39,144 nt of DNA from Lachnospiraceae bacterium UBA5895 (GTDB taxonomy: Bacteria > Bacillota > Clostridia > Lachnospirales > Lachnospiraceae): the NCBI GenBank assembly GCA_002431915.1, contig DJEP01000070.1:600-39743 (forward strand), in the 5' to 3' direction. Each line of letters opens with the position of its first letter. The first letter of the stretch is position 1. Below are positions 32,133-39,144 of this stretch, piece by piece. The position numbers and the translations under genes were made by a program. The notes beneath the pieces are model-generated. The model saw only the letters and a program-made list of their open reading frames with translations, was not told the DNA's origin and searched no databases.

Positions 32133-35100
32133 TTATTTCTCTTCCTCTTTGGTAATGATCCGGCTGATGCGTACAATGCTGTACAACAGCATAATGAGGA
32201 TCCAGAGGATCAGATACCAGTGGAAAGCACACTGTCCAAAAGTGATCTGTCCATCCGCATTATCTGTACTGTCACCCTTAGTTTCTACTTCTGCAGGGGC
32301 TTCTGTAGGTTCACTGTTGTCTGCACTGTCCTTCTGCTCTGTCTGGTTCTTGATGGTAACCTCTTTTTCGACATTCTCTACAGGCCCTGTCTCTTTGGTT
32401 CCGGTAGTTGCCGGCTTTTTCGCAGGTTTCGGAGTCGCACCGGCTTCCGGCACTGCGGTAGGTGTTGCGGCAGGCTTGGGGGTATCCTCTGAGTCATCAT
32501 CCGACTTTCCGCCATTATCCGGTTTGTCATCGGTCTTGTTTCCGTCATTGCCTTTGTTACCGTTACTGCCGCCATTGACGGTTCCGCCGTTGTTCTCGAT
32601 CTTTCCGCCACTCTCTGTTCCGGCTCCGCCGTTGCCGTTAGAACCGCCGTTACCCTCGTCAGAGCTGCCGCCGTTGCCACCGTCTCCTCCGTTAATATCG
32701 GTCTTGCCGCTTCCGGGTGTGATCACGATATCGCTCTTACTATCGATACCGGCTCCACCGTTTCCTCCGGCTCCGCCATTGTTCTTGTTATCTCCGGTAG
32801 CATTACCACCGTTTCCGGCATGTCCACCACTGATGGTTCCTTCTGTTACTGTTACCTTGTTGTCCGTCTTGATACCGGCTCCGCCGTTACCACCCTTTCC
32901 GGGTACCTCTGTTGCGGAATCAGAACCTTTACCGCCGTTACCTCCGACTACAGTACCGCCGCTTACAGCAGGGGTGATCTTGCCACCGATTCCGGCTCCA
33001 CCGTTTCCTCCGGCTGCGCCATTGTTTCCATCAGCTCCGTTACCACCCTTGATCGTTGCATTCTTTCCGGCTTCGATCTGTGCTCTTTCCGGCTTTTTGC
33101 TTTCCGAGGTTCCTACACCGGCTGCACCGTCGGGATGGGCTGTGGATCCGTTACCGCCCTTCACAGTTCCTCCGACAACCTTCAGATTCGTTCCGGGATG
33201 CTCTGTTCCGTTATCCTTCACGAACTCGAAACCGGGTCTTGCCACGTTGTTGTCTCCGGCATGGTCACCGGTGATGGTCTTGCCGTTCAGGTCAGCTTTT
33301 ACATTCTCCCAGGTATCCGGGATCTCAATCGTATGGTCAATATTTTTCTTGACAGTTGCCTTGTAGTTACCGTCTTCATCCACGGTTACCTGTACATTGG
33401 AATTGCCTGCTTCTTCAGACTGATCCGTTGCATCATTTCCTGTGGTCGTATCTGTCTGATCCTGCTTAAACTGGCCTGCGATGTCCTTCGCATCTACCAG
33501 AGAGGTCTTTCCGTCCGTCTTACCATAGCTTACATGACTGATCAGGTACTTTGTCGCTTTGTCCAGTCCGGCAGCGGTTGCCCTTCCGTCGGCATTTGTT
33601 GTAAAGGTGACTGCGGTTCCTGCCGGCTGTCCGTTTTCATCCAGCTTCTGTACTTTGTATTCAACATTCGGTCTGCCTACAAAAGTCAAGGTATGTGCTG
33701 TCTTACCGATGATCACGGGATTGTCATCCACCACATCTACAGTAATGCTGATAACTGCATTTTCTGCGGTAAAGGCCAGTGCACTGAGATAAGTACCCTT
33801 CTTCTGTGCCTTCAGTGTATCCAGCCTGTTCTGATCTACACTTACGCTTGCAGTAATGTCTTTGCCATTCTGATCATATGCCTTTACATTGGAACGTTTC
33901 TTAACTTCATCCTCTGTCAGGTTCTTCAGTTCGTCTTCACGGATGATAAAGTTATCCGCTGTGATTCTGATGCCGTCTGTTCCTTCGATGACATTAGTGC
34001 GGTATACCGGGGTCAGTACCACATTTTCCGTAATCACGGTGGCAGTGGTATATCCCTTGCTGCTGTCAGTCCTATCTGTCCAGATCAGGAAGGTCTCCTC
34101 GGATGCTTTGAGCTTGTCTGTCGCAGCCTGCATCTTTGTGAAGATATCCTGCAGGATCTTCTTTCCGGCTTCTACCTTGATACTGTCGATCTTCTCTCCG
34201 TTCTGGTTCAGGAAGGTCACATTGTAGTAGGTCTTTCCGGTGGTTCCTCCGGTTCCGTTGTTCTCGGTTCCGCCGCTTCCGGTATTGTTACCGTTGTTTG
34301 CATTTCCGCCGGTTCCGGAGTTACCTCCATTTCCGCCGTTCTCGGAGTTACCGCCGTCTCCGCCGTTTCCTCCGCTGATGGTGCCGCCGTTGTTTTCAAT
34401 GTCCTTGCCTCCGGCATCCACACCGGTTCCACCGTTTCCTCCGGCTCCACCATTGTTCTTGTTGTCTCCGGTGGCATTACCACCGTTTCCTGCGTCACCG
34501 CCGATGACGGTTCCATCATTGATGGTTACTTTGTTGTCGGTCTTGATTCCGGTTCCGCCGTTTCCTCCGTTGCCGGGTACATCGGTAACAGAATCAGATC
34601 CCTTACCGCCGTTTCCTCCGGCTACGGTTCCTCCATTTACCGTGGTGTCGATATTGCTTCCTTCGATACCGGAGCCGCCGTTTCCGCCATTTGCTCCGTC
34701 TCGTCCGTCTGCTCCGTTTCCACCCTGGATGGTGGCATTATTTCCTACTTCCAGACCTGCCTTATCCGGCTTGTCTGCACCTGTGCCCTCTCCTACTCCG
34801 GCTGCGCCGTCGGGATGGGCTGCGGATCCGTTACCACCCTGGATCTTACCGTTTATGATCTCCAGATTCGTTCCGGGATGTTCACTTCCGCTGTCTTTCT
34901 TGAAGATCAGTCCGGGCTTTGCTCCGCTGTCCGCTGTCGCATTGTCTCCGGTGATGGTATTGCCATTTAAGTCGATCTTCACGTTCTCCCAAGTATCCGG
35001 GATCTCGATGGTGTGGTCGATGTTTTTCTTCACAATGACTTTGTAGTTTCCATCATCGTCTACCACAACATCCACGTTGGAATTCCAGGCCTTCTCGTCC

Positions 35101-38100
35101 TTGTTGGCAGCACCATTTCCATCGGTGTCGTTCGCACCTGTATCCTCGAACTGCTTCGCGATGTCCTTCGCATCTACCAGTGAGGTTCTTCCCACGGCCT
35201 CACCATAGGCTCTGTGGCTGATGAGATAATAAGCTGCCTTCTCCAGTCCGGCGGCGGTTCCCTTACCGGTGACTGCGGTTGCCGCACTATAGATATCTCC
35301 GGTCAGGTCTGCGCCGTTTTCATCGGACTTCTGTACCTGATAGGTCACACCGCCCTTACCTCTGAAAGTCAGGGTATGTGCGGTTCTTCCGATGATCTCC
35401 ACGGTGTCATCCGAAATCTCTACAGCAATTTTCACGGAAATACCATTGTAAGTAAAGGTCAGGGCATCTGCATGACTGCCTGCCCCCATCTGTTTCAGGG
35501 CATCCAGTTCACTCTGCTGCATTGTTATCTGCGCGATATCCACTTCTTTGCCGTTCTGGTCGTACGCAGCCGCGTTTGCAAGCGACTTCACAGTGTCAGC
35601 TGTCAGGGTCTGTAAATCTTTGACATGGACAGCAAAGCTGTCTGCCGCCAGAATGCCTGCATTCGGATCTTTGCTGATTTCACTTCCTGCATTCCGGTAT
35701 ACCGGTTTCAGAATCAGCTTATCCTTGGTCACCAGAGTGGACGCATCGTAGCTCTGCGTCTCCTCGTCCTTGTCTACCCAGAGGAAGAACTTCTCATCTG
35801 CTCCTGCCTGGGTTTCTGCCTTCTCCTGCATCTCAGCAAAGGTCTCTGCCGGAATGCTGGTTCCATCGACTACAATGATTCTGCCCGTGTGCAGGTCATT
35901 ACCATTCCGGTCAATGAATTCTGCTTCGTGCTGCTTCTCAAAGTCTATGGTCACACTCCATGCCTGATTTACCTGCTGCATGGTATGTCTGTAAACCTTC
36001 CTGGCACTGTCCCAGATGATGGTGCCATCCTTCAGTGCCTCTGCTGCACTAATCTCATGATTGTTTACAATAATGCTCTTGAAGCCGTAACCGTCATTGG
36101 GTTTTACCTCAATGGCCAGAGAGCCGTTGTTCTGTACGATGGTTCTGTAAGTGCCGGATGTCTCTGTCCAGGCTGCTCCAGTCTGATCCATGGTACCGTT
36201 GGTTACGGTTACATCTACGGTCTGTCCCTGCATAAATGTTACATTCAATGCGTAGGGCTTGTCCACGGCAGGAGCCGTATAAGTATAAGGACTGCTTCCC
36301 TGAAGCTTCGTTGTCACATCCGTACCTGCTGTAGTATTTTCGGATACTTCTGCCCAGTAAGCTTTCCTATAAGTGGTTGCTGCTCCTGTTGTGTCGGTCA
36401 GTTTCACTTCTGCTTCCTGACCGTCCGCTACGATCACATGCTGATACTGGCCTGCTCCGTTCTCCAGAGTGATCAGGCTTGTATCTGTCATCTGTGCCGT
36501 ACCGCCGGTCACATGTACATGCATGATATGAGACGGAGTAAATACTGCCTTCATCTCAGTATCTGCCTTGTCCGGCGTATAGGTGATGGTATAGCTCTTC
36601 TCTGTCCAGTCAAAGGTAGCACCGGCGAACAGATCGTTGTTATTATCGGTGGTCTCTGTCAGTGCTGTCAGGATGGAGAAATGCTCTCCCTTTTCTCCGG
36701 TGAGATCGGAATAATAGGGGTAGGAGAAATCGTTGGGAACGAACTTCATATGAAGCTCTTCCTTACGCTCTACCGTGATCTCGCCGTCGGAGTCCGGTGT
36801 ATAGGTATTGCCGTTATTATCCCATGCGCTGTAAGTACCGTCATCTAAGTCCGTTACCTTAATCACGGTCAACTGGTGCTTTGCTGCTGCGCTGATGGTA
36901 ATGTCTCCGGTGACTTTTTCGATTTTCACCGTCACCTTGCCAGTGGAATTGTCCACGGTGCATACATCTGCTGTATTCAGTGTCTTCTCTGCTCCGGTGT
37001 CGCTCTCCTTCATGGTAATGGAGAAGTTCGTCAGATCCAGATCGTATTTATCCTCCGGCAGGAAGGACACGGTGTAAGATTCCAGATAAGCAGGGGCATC
37101 CGGCAGTGTGCCGTCCAGCTTCGCATTTGCTCCTGCTACCACATTTGCTGTAAAAGTGCCTAAGTAAAATTTCTGGTTCTCTTCTGTCGCGGTATAGGTC
37201 TTGCCGTCGATTTCCACACTCTCTCCGTTTCCGGCAATCACCACATAATCACGGGTCGGATACCCGCTGGAAGCGTCCTCCTGGCTTACCGTAAGTCCGC
37301 CATTCGGTGCGGTAACTTCGTGGCCGAAGGCGTTTGCCTTTGTACCCTTAGGAAGCTTTACCTGTGCCTGTCCATCGTCCTTTCGCTCCACTATGACGTT
37401 TTCGGTGTTCTGTCCGCTGCCCTTGATCTCTACGGACTCCTGATCGTCTACCTTAATGGTCGCAGTCTCATTTGCGGCAGCTTCTGCCTTTTTCACCAGT
37501 TCATTGCCTGCCATGGCATCGGGGATGTAGACCATATTCAGATCAGTATTGCTTTTATTTACATAGGTATAGCTTACCTTTCCAATCTGAACCACACCGT
37601 CCTCATCCCCCGTGATATACGGTTCGTCTCCGTTCTCTCCTGCCCTTACTGTTGATGTGCAGCCCGGTGCTGTTACCTCGTAGATCTGTCTGTCCACCTG
37701 ATTATACACCCTGATTGGTGCAATATTTGACAGTTCCAGGGCACCTTCCTTGATGGTGATGCTGCCATTATCAGCAATGTCGATCGTGGTATCTGTAGTT
37801 GCCTTATAAGTGTTGCCGGACATATCCTGAATGGTAACATCCTTCTTTAAGGTCTGGCCAGTGCAGGCTGTCACAGTGTCTTTAACTATAACGATGGTAT
37901 CACCGTCTACCGCATCCGCAAGTGCCTCCTCAATAGGAGCATACTTTACACCATTCAATGTGGCTTCCGGATCTATCGGAGCTGCAATCTGATCCGCTTT
38001 TCCATATTTATTGTCATCTCTGAGTCCGGGATCTTTTCCTTTCTCATATCCTCCGAATTCTACGAAATAACCATATACACCTACATTGCACCAATTGTTT

Positions 38101-39144
38101 TTATAGTTTCCTTCTATTATATCATTCAGTCCATAAAATTTTTGTTTAACACCATCTGGTATGATAACCATTATACAATTTTCTTTTCTCTGCAGGTTGG
38201 AAAACGTGTTATCATAAGCATAATTAGCTCCTGGATCTGCATGATTGGGTTCATATCCACTGCCATTTGGAGACCATAATGAACTATTAAAGCTGTTAAT
38301 GCTTGATCCTGCTTCCGGTCCTGCCGCCCAGTAATAAGAAGCTGCCCTATTGTATGATCCTGCTTTTAATGTTCCATTTTTTCTGTCAATTAACTTAACA
38401 TTCGTGTTTATCTTGGATCCATCACTATTAACCAGCAGGGTTCCTCCTACCCAAACGCAACTTTTGGTAAGGCTTTTTAAATATTCCATCTCCTCCTTGC
38501 TTGTAATTGTTGCTAAGTATCCTCTCTGCCCTCCAAGAGTATAATTCGCTGCATCGTTTACCGCATAAGTCCATCCCGTCATACCCTTAATGTACAGATA
38601 ATAATGTCCATTCTGACTCCACTGAGTCAGCTTCGCATCTGTCGGCAAATTATTCATTTGTACATTATCATTTCCATCTATTGAAATAAAAACCTCTATG
38701 CCTTCTGCATACTGGAATTTCATCTCAGACAGTTTTTTTTCTATCTCTTCGGCTGTCTTCTTCCTGTCATTGTCATATATCCAGGTTGCAGATAAATTGT
38801 CGGCATCTCTGACCGTTGCATCTTTAACATATTCTTCAATTAAAGCACCTTTATTGATTGTCACGGTCAAAGTTGATATACCGTCTCCCTGACTGTTTAT
38901 TTTCACATGAGGATAAGAAAAAGTATCATGTTTCTCGTCCGTATAAATTGGTGTTCCCAAATCTACCGTGTACTTCCCATCATCCTTCGCATAAGTTGCA
39001 ACTGCATACATTTCTTCATACAACGCAATCACAGTCACAGTTCTGCTGAACTCGTACACCTTTGCTTCCTGAGTTACTGTGGGCTCGGGAATTGCTGTTG
39101 CTTCTGCGGGCACTTCCGGGACTGCCGTAGCTTCTGTGGTTGCC
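32133..39144 (-). CDS. Giant multidomain cell-surface protein (5' end outside window)
   Basis: About 2336 residues are visible; the frame runs open past the right edge, so the true start and signal peptide are missing. The first part is a Pro/Glu/Ala/Thr-rich stretch (39055-39144), then a C-type-lectin-like domain (about 38040-38640, containing WVGG, NNWCNVG and YFVEFGGYEKG). A long series of beta-rich modules follows (35940-38000). Two copies of a 1.7-kb module come next (about 34230-35935 and 32540-34229). Each has an ILxPVYR beta repeat, an AYDQNGK Ig-like unit, a DHTIEIPDTWENVK unit and a Gly/Asn-rich tract. A Pro/Thr stalk, one membrane helix (CAFHWYLILWILIMLLYSI) and KEEEK close it. There is no LPXTG. 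It is likely an adhesin or glycan-binding protein. Confidence 0.9.
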   Translation of the reverse strand, partial: ATTEATAVPEVPAEATAIPEPTVTQEAKVYEFSRTVTVIALYEEMYAVATYAKDDGKYTVDLGTPIYTDEKHDTFSYPHVKINSQGDGISTLTVTINKGALIEEYVKDATVRDADNLSATWIYDNDRKKTAEEIEKKLSEMKFQYAEGIEVFISIDGNDNVQMNNLPTDAKLTQWSQNGHYYLYIKGMTGWTYAVNDAANYTLGGQRGYLATITSKEEMEYLKSLTKSCVWVGGTLLVNSDGSKINTNVKLIDRKNGTLKAGSYNRAASYYWAAGPEAGSSINSFNSSLWSPNGSGYEPNHADPGANYAYDNTFSNLQRKENCIMVIIPDGVKQKFYGLNDIIEGNYKNNWCNVGVYGYFVEFGGYEKGKDPGLRDDNKYGKADQIAAPIDPEATLNGVKYAPIEEALADAVDGDTIVIVKDTVTACTGQTLKKDVTIQDMSGNTYKATTDTTIDIADNGSITIKEGALELSNIAPIRVYNQVDRQIYEVTAPGCTSTVRAGENGDEPYITGDEDGVVQIGKVSYTYVNKSNTDLNMVYIPDAMAGNELVKKAEAAANETATIKVDDQESVEIKGSGQNTENVIVERKDDGQAQVKLPKGTKANAFGHEVTAPNGGLTVSQEDASSGYPTRDYVVIAGNGESVEIDGKTYTATEENQKFYLGTFTANVVAGANAKLDGTLPDAPAYLESYTVSFLPEDKYDLDLTNFSITMKESDTGAEKTLNTADVCTVDNSTGKVTVKIEKVTGDITISAAAKHQLTVIKVTDLDDGTYSAWDNNGNTYTPDSDGEITVERKEELHMKFVPNDFSYPYYSDLTGEKGEHFSILTALTETTDNNNDLFAGATFDWTEKSYTITYTPDKADTEMKAVFTPSHIMHVHVTGGTAQMTDTSLITLENGAGQYQHVIVADGQEAEVKLTDTTGAATTYRKAYWAEVSENTTAGTDVTTKLQGSSPYTYTAPAVDKPYALNVTFMQGQTVDVTVTNGTMDQTGAAWTETSGTYRTIVQNNGSLAIEVKPNDGYGFKSIIVNNHEISAAEALKDGTIIWDSARKVYRHTMQQVNQAWSVTIDFEKQHEAEFIDRNGNDLHTGRIIVVDGTSIPAETFAEMQEKAETQAGADEKFFLWVDKDEETQSYDASTLVTKDKLILKPVYRNAGSEISKDPNAGILAADSFAVHVKDLQTLTADTVKSLANAAAYDQNGKEVDIAQITMQQSELDALKQMGAGSHADALTFTYNGISVKIAVEISDDTVEIIGRTAHTLTFRGKGGVTYQVQKSDENGADLTGDIYSAATAVTGKGTAAGLEKAAYYLISHRAYGEAVGRTSLVDAKDIAKQFEDTGANDTDGNGAANKDEKAWNSNVDVVVDDDGNYKVIVKKNIDHTIEIPDTWENVKIDLNGNTITGDNATADSGAKPGLIFKKDSGSEHPGTNLEIINGKIQGGNGSAAHPDGAAGVGEGTGADKPDKAGLEVGNNATIQGGNGADGRDGANGGNGGSGIEGSNIDTTVNGGTVAGGNGGKGSDSVTDVPGNGGNGGTGIKTDNKVTINDGTVIGGDAGNGGNATGDNKNNGGAGGNGGTGVDAGGKDIENNGGTISGGNGGDGGNSENGGNGGNSGTGGNANNGNNTGSGGTENNGTGGTTGKTYYNVTFLNQNGEKIDSIKVEAGKKILQDIFTKMQAATDKLKASEETFLIWTDRTDSSKGYTTATVITENVVLTPVYRTNVIEGTDGIRITADNFIIREDELKNLTEDEVKKRSNVKAYDQNGKDITASVSVDQNRLDTLKAQKKGTYLSALAFTAENAVISITVDVVDDNPVIIGKTAHTLTFVGRPNVEYKVQKLDENGQPAGTAVTFTTNADGRATAAGLDKATKYLISHVSYGKTDGKTSLVDAKDIAGQFKQDQTDTTTGNDATDQSEEAGNSNVQVTVDEDGNYKATVKKNIDHTIEIPDTWENVKADLNGKTITGDHAGDNNVARPGFEFVKDNGTEHPGTNLKVVGGTVKGGNGSTAHPDGAAGVGTSESKKPERAQIEAGKNATIKGGNGADGNNGAAGGNGGAGIGGKITPAVSGGTVVGGNGGKGSDSATEVPGKGGNGGAGIKTDNKVTVTEGTISGGHAGNGGNATGDNKNNGGAGGNGGAGIDSKSDIVITPGSGKTDINGGDGGNGGSSDEGNGGSNGNGGAGTESGGKIENNGGTVNGGSNGNKGNDGNKTDDKPDNGGKSDDDSEDTPKPAATPTAVPEAGATPKPAKKPATTGTKETGPVENVEKEVTIKNQTEQKDSADNSEPTEAPAEVETKGDSTDNADGQITFGQCAFHWYLILWILIMLLYSIVRISRIITKEEEK
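32540..34229 (-). repeat. Tandem intragenic module, copy 2
   Basis: Begins at VTFLNQNGEKIDSIKV and ends in the second Gly/Asn-rich tract before the Pro/Thr stalk. Some segments of the Gly-rich tract are almost identical to copy 1 at the protein level (GGKGSDS, GIKTDNKVT, GNATGDNKNNGGAGGNGG), more so than the beta-domains, hinting at recent exchange. Confidence 0.85.
34230..35935 (-). repeat. Tandem intragenic module, copy 1
   Basis: Runs from EFIDRNGNDLHTGRIIV to the end of the first Gly/Asn-rich tract. Shared landmarks with copy 2, in the same order: LxPVYR, AYDQNGK, AHTLTF, YLISH, SLVDAKDIA, DHTIEIPDTWENVK, EHPGTNL, AHPDGAAGVG, and the GGNGG tracts. Boundaries are approximate. Confidence 0.85.

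Noticed and set aside
32133..32250. LPXTG-type sortase signal in the surface protein
   Set aside because: No LPXTG-like pentapeptide lies before the C-terminal helix; the context is GQCAFHW.
32560..34830. Regular short repeats resembling a CRISPR array or collagen
   Set aside because: The repeats are imperfect, in frame and encode Gly/Asn-rich protein; there are no constant repeat-spacer units and no strict Gly-x-y periodicity.
32820..34970. A 716-codon plus-strand open frame, and others at 32017-33366 and 34240-35046
   Set aside because: They are antisense to the Gly/Asn-rich surface protein; GGN codons leave the opposite strand free of stops, giving low-complexity products with no ribosome sites.

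Overview
The window reads as chromosome of a low-to-mid GC Clostridia, most likely a gut Lachnospiraceae. The evidence is an hrcA-grpE-dnaK-dnaJ heat-shock operon under a perfect CIRCE element, a small DUF6465-type Ala/Lys-rich protein typical of that family, lipobox lipoproteins, strong AGGAGG-like ribosome sites and a CAAAAACGTTTTTG LacI-type operator. Nearly everything is on the minus strand. The only plus-strand gene is an AAA ATPase with a DUF4143 tail. No rRNA, tRNA, CRISPR array or transposase gene was found.

Layout from left to right, with transcription mostly right to left. (1) 1-3776: a promoter, an O-antigen-ligase-like membrane protein and, by a 4-bp ATGA overlap, a YhgE/Pip protein cut by the window edge. 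(2) 3780-4223: the only long gene-free stretch, with a strong AT-rich palindrome. (3) 4224-9263: hrcA, grpE, dnaK and dnaJ, with a hairpin between dnaK and dnaJ. (4) 9322-13520: a GT-C/DUF2142-like membrane protein, a DUF6465 protein, uppP and a patatin-like protein. Two related hairpin elements with terminal inverted repeats sit exactly at the 3' ends of genes here. (5) 13508-16444: a TPR-GGDEF diguanylate cyclase followed closely by a PLP aminotransferase. (6) 16474-23998: a complete disaccharide uptake and phosphorolysis cassette (solute-binding lipoprotein, two permeases, GH65 phosphorylase, beta-phosphoglucomutase) plus its LacI-family regulator and three matching operators. (7) 24035-25327: the lone ATPase. 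(8) 25413-28229: a lipoprotein alkaline phosphatase and a YibE/F protein. (9) 28324-31675: a PepSY lipoprotein, a chemoreceptor, a tiny signal-peptidase-like protein lacking its catalytic serine, and a LytTR-like regulator, in one orientation with short gaps. (10) 31854-39144: a very large surface protein, 5'-truncated by the window, followed by a 66-residue membrane protein.

The parts most worth a second look are the surface protein, which has a C-type-lectin-like domain, a 1.7-kb tandem internal duplication with Gly/Asn-rich tracts and a non-LPXTG Cys-containing C-terminal anchor; the PepSY/MCP/dead-peptidase/LytTR cluster beside it; and the two-member hairpin element family. In the sugar cassette the operators, start sites and gene order are mutually consistent. 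The binding protein and permeases import an alpha-glucoside, the GH65 enzyme splits it with phosphate to beta-glucose 1-phosphate, and beta-phosphoglucomutase turns that into glucose 6-phosphate. No ABC ATPase is encoded, so a shared MsmX-type ATPase is probably used.
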